From: Mycobacterium sp.
GTDB lineage: Bacteria > Actinomycetota > Actinomycetes > Mycobacteriales > Mycobacteriaceae
Length of the DNA: 46,945 nucleotides
Direction: 5' to 3'
Assembly (NCBI RefSeq): GCF_019247635.1
Contig: NZ_JAFBAR010000087.1
Span: 1 to 46,945, forward strand
The position numbers were made by a program, and so were the translations under genes. The stretch's first letter is position 1. Each line of letters starts with the position of its first letter. Shown piece by piece: positions 1 to 7,867 of this stretch. Under the pieces are notes generated by a model. The model saw only the letters and a program-made list of their open reading frames with translations, searched no databases and was not told the DNA's origin.

Positions 1-179
1 CACGCGCCGGCCTGCACCTGGCCCACCACGGCGGTGAGTTCGTTTGCGACGGAGGCATATTCGGCGCTCAGCGAGTCCCACGCCCCCGCCGCCGCCAGCA
101 ATGACCCCGGCCCCGGGCCGGCGCTGAGCAGGGCGGAGTGGACCTCGGGAGGCGAAGCCATCCAGATCGGTGCCGTCAC
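1..179 (-). CDS. PPE family protein, N-terminal part (runs off the window)
   Basis: The reverse strand reads from a GTG at 179 to the window edge and gives 59 residues beginning [20 protein letters not shown]. This is the standard opening of the PPE domain: the PPE triplet near residue 10, then a helix containing AAAGAW and [13 protein letters not shown] proteins form helical heterodimers with PE partners and are exported by type VII secretion. Only the first third of the roughly 180-residue PPE domain is visible, so the subfamily cannot be fixed. The Zur-type box 48 bp upstream, and a position next to the Rv0276-like gene, suggest the PPE gene of the ESX-3 neighbourhood (Rv0280-like). That assignment is inference. 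Confidence 0.85.
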   Translation of the reverse strand, partial: MTAPIWMASPPEVHSALLSAGPGPGSLLAAAGAWDSLSAEYASVANELTAVVGQVQAGA

Positions 180-226
180 AGCACTCCTACCCCGACGGTT
201 TCACTGGGCTCAGAGCTTACTGGTGT

Positions 227-241
227 TGATAATCATTTTCA
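227..241 (-). promoter_or_regulatory. Candidate Zur (FurB) box upstream of the PPE gene
   Basis: The 15-mer TGATAATCATTTTCA is a near-perfect dyad (TGAWAAT, central C, ATTWTCA) with one mismatch. It differs at one base from the core TGAAAATCATTTTCA that I recall for mycobacterial Zur. It lies 48 bp upstream of the PPE GTG in a locally AT-rich stretch. Zinc-bound Zur would repress the PPE promoter here. M. tuberculosis Zur is known to control the ESX-3 cluster and Rv0280. Confidence 0.6.
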
Positions 242-398
242 ATTCGAACCGCGAGTTTTGTCGTCATTCGCACCACCGTGTCCATTTCCGATGAGCTGCC
301 CGCAGCCGCGAAGCGGCGCGCACGCGAACGAGGTCAAATCGCTGGGCTCGGTAATCGATGACGCGCTCGCCGCGAACTTGCGCCACCTGCGACCGTCG

Positions 399-1307
399 TC
401 AGACCAAGGGCCGACCGGTCCTGATCCGCCGATCGAGATCCCACAGCATCAGGTTGAACGGGAACTGGCGCACGACGCGGGGCAGCATCCGGTTGGCCGT
501 CCTCACTACGGCCATCAGTCGGTCGAAGCGGCGCTGCCGGACGGCGTCCCACGGCAGCCGCATCTCGTCGCGAAACCGTTGCGGCAGAAAGCCGGTAGTG
601 ATCATCAGCGCGATCCCCTCGGGCACCTTGCGCAGTGGCCGCGGCACGCGGATGCCCCGGATTCGGGACACGGCAATCGGATACAGGAATTCGCGGACGG
701 CATCGTCGATGTGCACCCTGGCCAGCGATTCCTGCCAGTACCGGTCGAAAGCGGCCCGGTCGGCCGGCCACATTTCCGGCGGCACCTGCAACGTGGTAGC
801 CAGCGTCATGCCTTCGCGGTAATGACGTTCGGCCTCCTCGCCGTCCAGATCGCCCACGAAGGTGCGGTAAATATCCAGCCCGCCCTTGTACAGGCAGGCC
901 CCCACCCACAGCTGCAGGTCAACATCAAAAGCGTTATAAGGCACCGCACTTTCGGGCATCGAATAGACCTGCGCGTGCGCCCCGTTCACCGCGCGGCGGA
1001 AAGCCGCCTTCTGCTCATCGCTGCCGGCGGCGGCAACCGCGAGATAGGTGAACGTGGTGCGCGCCCTTTTGATCGGATGACGGTCGATGCGGCCGCTTTC
1101 GACCCGACTCTCCATCACGCCGTAGCCCACGCCGGGCCGCGCCAGTTGCATGATCACGTTGGCCGGACCGGCAAGCAGCGCCACGCCCATCAGGCCGTCT
1201 GCAAACTTGGCCGGCGGGCGCCGCCCAGAGCGCCGCGGTCTCGGCGGGTCCGCCGTCGGGCGCTCGACGTGCGGGACGGGCTTGTTAAGGGCGTTTCGAA
1301 TCGCCAT
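399..1307 (-). CDS. MpaB-like oxygenase-family protein (DUF2236), Rv0276-like
   Basis: The predicted product has 302 residues and belongs to the DUF2236/MpaB family, which includes latex-clearing protein. Some members are haem b oxygenases; most mycobacterial members have no assigned substrate. Visible features are the family-typical stretch GLMGVALLAGPANVIMQLAR near residues 36-55, and a central segment with FTYLAVAAAGSDEQKAAFRRAVNGAH, where the conserved His can act as a haem ligand in characterised members. The ATG at 1307 was chosen because sequence further upstream is Arg-rich and unlike the family. It is divergent from the TetR gene at 1400, with a 92-bp shared promoter region, so that TetR is a plausible regulator. 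Function is assigned at family level only. Confidence 0.8.
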   Translation of the reverse strand: MAIRNALNKPVPHVERPTADPPRPRRSGRRPPAKFADGLMGVALLAGPANVIMQLARPGVGYGVMESRVESGRIDRHPIKRARTTFTYLAVAAAGSDEQKAAFRRAVNGAHAQVYSMPESAVPYNAFDVDLQLWVGACLYKGGLDIYRTFVGDLDGEEAERHYREGMTLATTLQVPPEMWPADRAAFDRYWQESLARVHIDDAVREFLYPIAVSRIRGIRVPRPLRKVPEGIALMITTGFLPQRFRDEMRLPWDAVRQRRFDRLMAVVRTANRMLPRVVRQFPFNLMLWDLDRRIRTGRPLV

Positions 1308-1399
1308 CACACGTCCTCTCGCCTGCCGGCCGCAAATTGTGCGAACGCCTGTTTCCTGATATTGTCGTCGAGTTGCTCTGCTGTCAAGGTGGATCAAAG

Positions 1400-2077
1400 G
1401 TGGTGAGTTCGAGCGTGCGGCCATACCGAGGGGTTGAGGCCGCCGATCGACTCGCCGAGCGCCGCCGAAGGTTATTGGCCGCCGGATTGGATCTGCTGGG
1501 AGCCGAGCGACAAGATCTTTCCGTGCTGACCGTCCGCGGCGTATGTCAACGCGCCGGGCTGGCCGCCCGCTACTTCTACGAAAGCTTCTCCGACAGAGAC
1601 GAATTCGTCGGCAACGTATTCGATTGGGTGGTCGCCGAGTTGGCCACCACCACCCAGGCCGCGGTAGCGGCCGCGCCCGCCCGTGAACGGCCCCGAGCCG
1701 GGCTGGCCAATATCGTGCGGACAATCTCCAACGACACCCGCATCGGGCGCCTGTTGTTCAGTACGCAACTCGCCGACGCCATCATCATGCGTAAGCGCGC
1801 GGAGTCCAGCGCGCTGTTCGCCATCCTGTCCGGCCACTACGCGGTGGGCGCGCTGCGGAGGCCGGCAAACGACCGCCTCAAGGCGGGGACGCACTTCGCT
1901 GTGGGTGGTGTCGGACAGGCCATCAGCGCCTGGTTGGCGGGTGATGTGCGGCTCGAGCCGGATCAACTTGTCGATCAGTTGGCGTCGTTGCTCAACAAAC
2001 TCGCGGACCCGAACCTGTACGGCCTCACGGGAAAAGCGGCAGCCGCCACAGCCATACCCCGGGATCCAGGCGTCTAG
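1400..2077 (+). CDS. TetR family regulator (Rv0275c-like)
   Basis: The product is about 225 residues. Its N-terminal helix-turn-helix reads LTVRGVCQRAGLAARYFYESFSDRDEF, a standard TetR recognition region with the YFYESF motif ending the recognition helix. The C-terminal ligand domain has no recognisable ligand signature. Two tandem GTG codons at 1400 and 1403 are both possible starts; the open frame extends back to 1337, but that extra peptide is not TetR-like. The gene is divergent from the DUF2236 gene and convergent with the VOC gene, overlapping its stop by 4 bp. Confidence 0.85.
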   Translation: MVSSSVRPYRGVEAADRLAERRRRLLAAGLDLLGAERQDLSVLTVRGVCQRAGLAARYFYESFSDRDEFVGNVFDWVVAELATTTQAAVAAAPARERPRAGLANIVRTISNDTRIGRLLFSTQLADAIIMRKRAESSALFAILSGHYAVGALRRPANDRLKAGTHFAVGGVGQAISAWLAGDVRLEPDQLVDQLASLLNKLADPNLYGLTGKAAAATAIPRDPGV

Positions 2078-2655
2078 CGATCCGCAGTCACCGGCGGTCG
2101 CCGCTGCGCCGCGGTCTTGGGTATCGCCGGTGTGTCCGTTGTGTCGAATTCCCTTACCCAACAGGCGAATTCCAGCATGATCCCGTCGGGATCGTAGAAA
2201 TAAAACGAGCGGACGTACACCCCGGGATGCACGGTCGCGGACACCTGCATCGGACTCTCGTCGTGGTTGAGCACCGGCCCCACCCGCACACCCTTGTCCT
2301 TCAACCGCTGCCGGTAGGCGTCGAACTTCTCGGCCGGCACGTGAAACGCCAGATGATTCATACTGCTCACCGCGCTGGTGATGTCCCCGATGCCCGGGAG
2401 CGCGCCCGGCGACGAGATGCCCGGCACCGGGTCGGCCGCCCCGGCGAACCAGAAGAACGCCACGCAGTCACCGTTGCCCGCGTCGAAAAAGAAGTGCTGC
2501 CCGTGGCCGCCCGGCAGATCGAGCGACTTGACCAGCGGCATGCCAAGCACGTTGCTGTAGAAGTCCACGGTGCGCGCCATGTCCGAACACACCAGCGCGA
2601 CATGGTTGATACCGCCGAGTTCGAATTCGGTGTTGGTGTTGTGCGGCTTGATCAT
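2074..2655 (-). CDS. VOC superfamily (glyoxalase/dioxygenase-like) protein, Rv0274-like
   Basis: The product is 193 residues with two VOC repeats: INHVALVCSDMARTVDFYSNVLGMPL near residues 15-40, and MNHLAFHVPAEKFDAYRQRL near 100-120. It ends in a strand with YFYDPDGIMLEFACW. The His in INHVALV, the His in MNHLAFHV and the Glu in LEFACW are the expected metal ligands. The family covers glyoxalases, extradiol dioxygenases and epimerases, and the substrate is not evident. The ATG at 2655 was chosen because the domain begins right after it. The gene is divergent from the TetR gene at 2759, with a dyad between them. Confidence 0.85.
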   Translation of the reverse strand: MIKPHNTNTEFELGGINHVALVCSDMARTVDFYSNVLGMPLVKSLDLPGGHGQHFFFDAGNGDCVAFFWFAGAADPVPGISSPGALPGIGDITSAVSSMNHLAFHVPAEKFDAYRQRLKDKGVRVGPVLNHDESPMQVSATVHPGVYVRSFYFYDPDGIMLEFACWVREFDTTDTPAIPKTAAQRRPPVTADR

Positions 2656-2716
2656 CTTGCGGCTCCCGTCGGGCCCGGTGGGTCTCGCGGGGCCCAGAGC
2701 TGGCCAAGGCTCGAAT

Positions 2717-2738
2717 CTGAATCTAACATCAGGTTCAG
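2717..2738. promoter_or_regulatory. Inverted repeat, candidate TetR operator
   Basis: Arms CTGAATCT (2717-2724) and AGGTTCAG (2731-2738) are separated by 6 bp and pair at 7 of 8 positions. The dyad sits between the divergent VOC gene and the TetR gene starting at 2759, 21 bp from the TetR ATG. This is the usual place for an autoregulatory TetR operator, which would also control the VOC gene and the downstream hydrolase. Confidence 0.5.
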
Positions 2739-2758
2739 TTTCGATCCAGAGGGAGAGC

Positions 2759-3382
2759 ATGGTGTCGACTGGTCAAGCCCCGACCTTCCCGACGCACCGC
2801 GGTCGGCAGACCCAGGCCGCTATCGATGCCGCCGCACGAAAGGTCGTCGCACGCAAGGGAATTCTTGCGACCACCATCGCCGACATCGCCGCCGAGGCCG
2901 GCCGCTCGGCGGCATCGTTCTACAACTACTACGACTCCAAAGAAGCGATGATCCGGCAGTGGGCCCTGCGGTTCCGCGACGAGGCCAACGAACGGGCGCT
3001 TTCGGTGACCCGACACGGTCTGTCCAATCGCGAACGGGCGCAGGAGGCCGCCGCCGCCCATTGGCATACGTACCGCCACCGCCTCGCCGAGGTGATCAGC
3101 GTCTCGCAACTGGCGATGATCAACGACGACTTCGCACAGTACTGGGCCGAGATGTGCGCGGGGCCGATCTCGTTTATCGCCGAATCGGTCAGGCGTGCTC
3201 AGGCCGACGGCTATTGCGCCGGAGACGACCCGCAACTGATCGCCGAGGCGATCGTGGCCATGCTTAACCAGTTCTGCTACATCCAGCTCGGCCAAGGGGC
3301 CGAAGCACCCGACGACGAGGCGTGCATCCGAACACTGGCCAACATCTACTACCGGGCCATCTACAGCAAGGGGGATCGCTGA
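2759..3382 (+). CDS. TetR family regulator (Rv0273c-like)
   Basis: The product is 207 residues. The N-terminal DNA-binding domain includes GRQTQAAIDAAARKVVARKG and the helix-turn-helix TIADIAAEAGRSAASFYNYYDSKEAM, in which SFYNYYDSKE is the typical end of the recognition helix. The ATG at 2759 is preceded by a GA-rich ribosome-binding site (GAGGGAGAG). The open frame continues further upstream through the putative operator, so the longer version is unlikely. The stop is one base before the TTG start of the hydrolase, indicating a two-gene operon. The ligand is unknown; the context suggests an acyl or ester substrate. Confidence 0.85.
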   Translation: MVSTGQAPTFPTHRGRQTQAAIDAAARKVVARKGILATTIADIAAEAGRSAASFYNYYDSKEAMIRQWALRFRDEANERALSVTRHGLSNRERAQEAAAAHWHTYRHRLAEVISVSQLAMINDDFAQYWAEMCAGPISFIAESVRRAQADGYCAGDDPQLIAEAIVAMLNQFCYIQLGQGAEAPDDEACIRTLANIYYRAIYSKGDR

Positions 3383-3383
3383 A

Positions 3384-4517
3384 TTGGCCGGACACAGCGG
3401 GACTCCCGGCGTCGTCCGCGAGTTCGTGGGACTGCCGTCGCGCACCGCGGGACGCGCAGGGGCCGGCGGCCACCCGTGCCAGGGGCTGTACCACCGCGGC
3501 ATAGGCCGCAAGCCGAAGGTCGCGATGATCGCCACCCACTACCAGATCGATTTCGCCGAGCACTACATCGCCGAATACCTTGCCAAAAGGGGTATCGGGT
3601 TTTTGGGCTGGAACACCAGGTTTCGCGGCTTTGAGACCAGCTTTGTCCTGGATCATGCGCTGGTCGACATCGGCGTGGGGGTGCGCTGGCTGCGTGAGGT
3701 GCAGGGCGTGGAAACTGTCGTCCTGCTGGGGAATTCGGGAGGCGGTTCGCTGATGGCCGCCTATCAATCGCAGGCGGTCGAGCCGAATGTGACCCCACTG
3801 GACGGGATGCGCCCGGCGGCCGGGCTGACCGACTTGTTGCCCGCCGACGGCTACGTCGCCACCGCTGCACACCCCGGGCGCCCCGATGTGCTGACCGCCT
3901 GGATGGACGCCGCTGTTGTGGACGAAAACGACCCGGTCGCAACCGATCCCGAACTCGATCTGTTCAACGAAGGCAACGGGCCACCCTATTCGGTGGAGTT
4001 CCTCGACCGCTACCGGTCGGCGCAGATCGCGCGCAACCACGCGATCACCGACTGGGTCGAGGCGGAACTCAAGCGCATTCGTGCCGCCGGGTTTTCGGAT
4101 CGTCCGTTCGCCGTGTGTCGGACCTGGGCCGATCCACGCATGGTCGATCCCACTATCGAACCCACCAAACGCCAACCAAATTCGTGCTATGCGGGTGTGC
4201 CGGCCAAGGCGAACCGCTCGGCCTACGGGATCGCCGCCGCGACCACGCTGCGCAACTGGTTGGGCATGTGGAGCCTGCGGGTGTCGCAAACGCGGGCGGA
4301 GCCACACCTGGGCCGCATCACCTGCCCCGCGCTGGTGATCAACGCGGAGGCGGACACGGGCGTGTTCCCGTCGGACGCCCAGCGCATCTACGACGCGCTG
4401 GCGAGCGCCGACAAGACGCATACCTCGATCGTGACCGATCACTACTTCACCACCCCTGGCGCGCGCAGCGAACAGGCCGACACCATCGCCAAGTGGATCC
4501 ACAAGCGGTGGCGCTGA
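3384..4517 (+). CDS. Alpha/beta hydrolase (Rv0272c-like)
   Basis: The product is 377 residues with an alpha/beta-hydrolase fold. The nucleophile elbow is GNSGGGS with Ser near residue 118; a late Asp lies in NAEADTGVFPSDAQ and the catalytic His in TDHYFTT close to the C-terminus. The substrate is unknown; an ester or thioester is likely given the neighbouring acyl-CoA genes. The start is a TTG one base after the TetR stop, supported by the strong Shine-Dalgarno AAGGGGG inside the end of the tetR gene. It should be co-transcribed with the TetR gene at 2759. Confidence 0.85.
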   Translation: MAGHSGTPGVVREFVGLPSRTAGRAGAGGHPCQGLYHRGIGRKPKVAMIATHYQIDFAEHYIAEYLAKRGIGFLGWNTRFRGFETSFVLDHALVDIGVGVRWLREVQGVETVVLLGNSGGGSLMAAYQSQAVEPNVTPLDGMRPAAGLTDLLPADGYVATAAHPGRPDVLTAWMDAAVVDENDPVATDPELDLFNEGNGPPYSVEFLDRYRSAQIARNHAITDWVEAELKRIRAAGFSDRPFAVCRTWADPRMVDPTIEPTKRQPNSCYAGVPAKANRSAYGIAAATTLRNWLGMWSLRVSQTRAEPHLGRITCPALVINAEADTGVFPSDAQRIYDALASADKTHTSIVTDHYFTTPGARSEQADTIAKWIHKRWR

Positions 4518-4534
4518 GGGTATTGGGACGGTAC

Positions 4535-4699
4535 TCAGTCCCACGGATCGACCAGGCCGACGCCTGTCGTCTCGAAATGTCGGGTATTCCGCGTGGCAAG
4601 GACGGCCCGGCGGGCAGTAGCGATACCGGCAATCTGCACGTCGCGTATCTCGACCGGCTGGCCGGCACCCCGAGCAGCCGCCGCAATGGTTCCTGCGGC
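4535..4699 (-). pseudogene. vapC (PIN-domain toxin) remnant, C-terminal end only
   Basis: About 54 residues on the reverse strand read as the end of a PIN-domain VapC toxin: IRDVQIAGIATARRAVLATR, then NTRHFETTGVGLVDPWD and a stop. The Asp of RDVQIAGIA and the Asn of TRNTRHF match the late acidic/structural motifs of FitB-type VapC proteins. The first two acidic residues and the whole N-terminal half are missing. The sequence upstream (the frame stays open to 4789) does not resemble VapC, and no VapB antitoxin gene is nearby. I infer a dead toxin fragment left between the hydrolase and fadE6. Confidence 0.7.
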
Positions 4700-4812
4700 G
4701 AGCGACAGCAGTAACGCTGCCGCCCGTCGCACAGACCAATGTCGGCGGCCAACCGACCGGTTGTTAGCTTGGAAGATGCCTGGCCCCAATCGGATGAGGG
4801 AATACCGGAAAA

Positions 4813-6996
4813 ATGCCGATCGCGATCACCCCCGAACATCAAGACCTTGCCGACTCGGTGCGATCCCTGGTAACGCGCGTCGCGCCGTCGGAGGCGCTGC
4901 ACGAAGCCATGGAGACGCCGCTCGAAAACCCGCCTCCGTACTGGCAGGCGGCGGCCGACCAGGGCCTGCAGGGCGTGCACCTCGCCGAATCCGTTGGCGG
5001 GCAGGGCTACGGCATCCTCGAACTGGCGATCGTGCTGGCGGAGTTCGGCTACGGCGCGGTGCCGGGGCCGTTCGTGCCGTCCGCGATCGCCAGCGCGCTG
5101 ATCAACGCCCACGACCCCGACGCCAAGGTGCTCGCGGAGCTCGCATCGGGCGCGGCCATCGCCGCCTACGCGCTGGATTCCGCGCTGACCGCCACCAGGC
5201 ATGGTGATGTGCTGGTGATCCGGGGCGAGGTCCGGGCGGTCCCCGCCGCGGCGCAGGCCTCCGTGCTGGTGCTTCCGGTTGCGATCGACAGCGGCGAGGA
5301 GTGGGTGGTGCTGCGCGCCGACCAACTCGAGATCGAGCCCGTCAAGAGCATCGACCCGCTGCGGCCCATCGCGCATGTCCGGGCCAACGCCGTCGAGGTC
5401 GGCGACGACGTCGTGCTGAGCAACCTGAGCATGGCAACCGCACACGCGCTGATGACCACGCTACTGTCCGCCGAGGCCATCGGCGTCGCGCGCTGGGCGA
5501 CGGACACCGCGTCGGCCTACGCCAAGATCCGCGAGCAGTTCGGCCGGCCCATCGGGCAGTTCCAGGCCATCAAGCACAGGTGCGCGGAGATGATCGCCGA
5601 CACCGAGCGCGCCACCGCCGCGGTGTGGGACGCCGCGCGGGCCCTAGACGGACCCGACGAGGCCAGCGAGCATGTCGAGTTCGCGGCGGCCGTGGCGGCG
5701 ACGCTGGCACCGGCGGCGGCCCAGCGCTGCACGCAGGACTGCATTCAGGTGCACGGCGGCATCGGCTTCACCTGGGAGCACGACGCAAACGTCTACTACC
5801 GCCGGGCGCTGTTGCTGGCCGCCAGCTTCGGCCGGGCCTCGGAATACCCACAGAAGGTCGTGGACACCGCAACCACGACCGGTTTGCGGCCCGTGGACAT
5901 CGACCTGGACCCAGACACCGAAAAGCTCAGGGCCGAAATCCGTTACGAGGTGGCCGCGCTCAAGGAAATGGACCGCCAGTCGCGCAGGGTCGCGATCGCC
6001 GAGGGCGGGTGGGTGTTGCCGTATCTGCCCAAGCCGTGGGGGCGCGCGTCGAGTCCGGTCGAACAGATCATCATCGCGCAGGAGTTCACCAACGGGCGGG
6101 TGAAGCGGCCGCAGGTGGGCATCGCGGCGTGGGTCATTCCGTCGATCGTCGCGTTCGGGACCGAGGAGCAAAAGCAGCGGTTCCTGCCGCCTACCTTCCG
6201 CGGCGAAATGGTTTGGTGCCAGCTGTTTTCCGAGCCGGGCGCCGGATCCGACCTGGCCGGACTCTCGACCAAGGCCACCCGGGTCGACGGCGGCTGGCGC
6301 ATCACCGGCCAGAAGATCTGGACGACGGCCGCACAGTTCTCGCAGTGCGGTGCGCTGCTGGCCCGCACGGACCCGTCGGCGCCGAAACATAATGGCATCA
6401 CGTACTTTTTGCTGAACATGAAAAGCGAAGGCGTCACGGTCAAACCGCTACGTGAGCTCACCGGTGAGGAGTTTTTCAACACTGTCTACATCGACGACGT
6501 GTTTGTGCCGGACGAGAATGTGCTTGGCGAAGTGAACCGAGGCTGGGAGGTAAGTCGTAATACCCTTACGGCGGAACGGGTTTCGATCGGTGGCAGCGAC
6601 GCGAACTTCTTGGCCACCCTGCCGGAGTTCGTCGAGTTCGTGCGTGACGGCCAGTTCGATCAGGTCGCCCAACACCGCGCCGGACAGCTGATCGCCGAGG
6701 GACATGCCGCCAAGGTGCTCAACTTGCGCTCCACGCTGTTGACGCTGGCCGGCGGTGACGCCATGCCGTCGGCGGCGATCTCCAAGCTGCTGTCGATGCG
6801 CACCGGCCAGGGCTATGCCGAATTCGCGGTGTCATCCTTCGGCGCCGACGCCGCGATCGGCGACCCCGACCAACCGGCGGGCAAGTGGGGCGACAACCTG
6901 CTGGGCAGCCGGGCCACCACCATCTATGGCGGCACATCCGAGGTACAGCTCAACATCATCGCCGAGCGGCTGCTCGGACTCCCCCGCGACCCGTAA
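4813..6996 (+). CDS. fadE6: Double-length acyl-CoA dehydrogenase FadE6
   Basis: The product is 727 residues, two acyl-CoA dehydrogenase modules in one chain, close to the length I recall for M. tuberculosis FadE6. The first module (about 1-360) ends with QVHGGIGFTWEHDANVYYRR; the second (about 370-727) carries WCQLFSEPGAGSDLAGL for FAD binding and ends YGGTSEVQLNIIAERLLGLP. In the second module the medium-chain-type catalytic Glu position is Gly (YGGT), but Glu588 in TAERVSIGG is at the alternative position used by isovaleryl-CoA dehydrogenase. The first module shows no Glu at either position and may be structural. It likely oxidises an acyl-CoA with FAD. The ATG at 4813 follows a short GGAA-containing leader. 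Confidence 0.9.
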   Translation: MPIAITPEHQDLADSVRSLVTRVAPSEALHEAMETPLENPPPYWQAAADQGLQGVHLAESVGGQGYGILELAIVLAEFGYGAVPGPFVPSAIASALINAHDPDAKVLAELASGAAIAAYALDSALTATRHGDVLVIRGEVRAVPAAAQASVLVLPVAIDSGEEWVVLRADQLEIEPVKSIDPLRPIAHVRANAVEVGDDVVLSNLSMATAHALMTTLLSAEAIGVARWATDTASAYAKIREQFGRPIGQFQAIKHRCAEMIADTERATAAVWDAARALDGPDEASEHVEFAAAVAATLAPAAAQRCTQDCIQVHGGIGFTWEHDANVYYRRALLLAASFGRASEYPQKVVDTATTTGLRPVDIDLDPDTEKLRAEIRYEVAALKEMDRQSRRVAIAEGGWVLPYLPKPWGRASSPVEQIIIAQEFTNGRVKRPQVGIAAWVIPSIVAFGTEEQKQRFLPPTFRGEMVWCQLFSEPGAGSDLAGLSTKATRVDGGWRITGQKIWTTAAQFSQCGALLARTDPSAPKHNGITYFLLNMKSEGVTVKPLRELTGEEFFNTVYIDDVFVPDENVLGEVNRGWEVSRNTLTAERVSIGGSDANFLATLPEFVEFVRDGQFDQVAQHRAGQLIAEGHAAKVLNLRSTLLTLAGGDAMPSAAISKLLSMRTGQGYAEFAVSSFGADAAIGDPDQPAGKWGDNLLGSRATTIYGGTSEVQLNIIAERLLGLPRDP

Positions 6997-7011
6997 CGCA
7001 TCGCGCCGCGC

Positions 7012-7058
7012 AGTCGCAAAAGCCCCCGATCCGGAAGGAATGCGGCACTTTTGCGACT
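7012..7058. repeat. 11-bp perfect inverted repeat downstream of fadE6
   Basis: Arms AGTCGCAAAAG (7012-7022) and CTTTTGCGACT (7048-7058) are perfectly complementary around a 25-base loop. The repeat begins 15 bases after the fadE6 stop. It may contribute to 3'-end formation together with the stronger hairpin at 7071-7104. Confidence 0.6.
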
Positions 7059-7070
7059 CGCCCAAAAGGT

Positions 7071-7104
7071 CCATGCCGACCTGACTGTTGCCAGGTCGGC
7101 ATGG
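7071..7104. terminator. 13-bp perfect hairpin, likely bidirectional terminator
   Basis: CCATGCCGACCTG (7071-7083) and CAGGTCGGCATGG (7092-7104) form a perfect 13-bp stem with an 8-base loop. It lies between the convergent fadE6 and glycine-rich genes. There is no T-tract, which is common for mycobacterial terminators. Confidence 0.65.
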
Positions 7105-7190
7105 ATTCCCCCCCATGGGAGCGCGGGCGGCCAGCCTAGTTAGCTACGGCAGCCAAAAGCCGGCGCAGCCCGCGCGGGTGATGGTGAACC

Positions 7191-7706
7191 TCACCACCAC
7201 CAGTTCCACCAGTGCCGGTGCCAGAGGAAGCCACCCGGGCCACCGCCCCAGCCCCAGCCGCGACCCAAGCCCCAGCCCGGTCCCCAGCCGCCGCCGCCCC
7301 AGCCGCCACGGCCAAGGCCACCGCCCCAGCCGCCGCGACCCCAGCCACCACGGCCCAGGCCGCCGCGACCCCAGCCGCCGCCGGGACCGCCCCAACCGCG
7401 GCCCAGTCCGCCGCCATGACCCCAGCCCCCGCCGCGGCCGAAGCCGCCGGGGCCGCCGACGCCGTGACCACCGTGACCACCGTGGCCACCGCCGCCACCC
7501 CATCCGCCGCCACCCCCGGGGCGGGTCGGGAGGCCAGGGTCGCCGTGCGGCCCGAATGTCGCAAAGCTCGTACCGGGAGCGGACGGGGCCGCCTGGGCGT
7601 CGGCCGCGCCAGCAAGCACACCACCGAACAGCAACGCTCCGGTCAGTGCGCCGGCGCCCACTGCACCGGCGGCCGAACGCCGGACCGATCGCAGTGAAAT
7701 CTTCAT
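7191..7706 (-). CDS. Secreted glycine/tryptophan-rich low-complexity protein
   Basis: The product is 171 residues. A classical signal peptide covers about residues 1-40 (basic start MKISLRSVRRS, hydrophobic core GALTGALLFGGVLAGA, cleavage near ADAQA-AP). The mature part is almost all Gly with Arg, Trp, His and Leu in units such as GRGGWG and GLGRGW, and it ends in the aromatic tail WHRHWWNWWW. The ATG at 7706 has an excellent Shine-Dalgarno (GGAAGGAG) at the right distance. No enzymatic motif is present. A cell-envelope, polymer-binding or metal-binding role is conceivable but not shown. It has no counterpart I remember at this position in M. tuberculosis, so it probably belongs to the accessory insert between fadE6 and fadD2. 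Confidence 0.75.
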   Translation of the reverse strand: MKISLRSVRRSAAGAVGAGALTGALLFGGVLAGAADAQAAPSAPGTSFATFGPHGDPGLPTRPGGGGGWGGGGGHGGHGGHGVGGPGGFGRGGGWGHGGGLGRGWGGPGGGWGRGGLGRGGWGRGGWGGGLGRGGWGGGGWGPGWGLGRGWGWGGGPGGFLWHRHWWNWWW

Positions 7707-7867
7707 CGAGGGGCTCCTTCCCAACGCCTTTGACGACAACTGTACGTTACCCAGAAATGGCTGAGCAAATCGTACTAAATAGCTTATATGACGCTGTCAA
7801 TTTCGTCATCATGTTTTTCGTTGCGCTGGCCAGTCGTCAGTGTATGTGGTTTTAAGGACTGCCGCAG

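Noticed and set aside
138..1406. Long 422-codon open frame opposite the DUF2236 gene.
   Set aside because: It is the antisense shadow of the DUF2236 gene in GC-rich DNA, His/Arg/Pro-rich, with no family resemblance.
3264..4739. 491-codon frame antisense to the hydrolase gene.
   Set aside because: Composition typical of antisense shadows and no ribosome-binding site; the hydrolase has intact catalytic motifs.
7500..7740. Possible CRISPR or PE_PGRS-like element because of the repetitive G-rich DNA.
   Set aside because: Repeats are irregular coding units of a signal-peptide protein, with no PE domain and no spacer structure.
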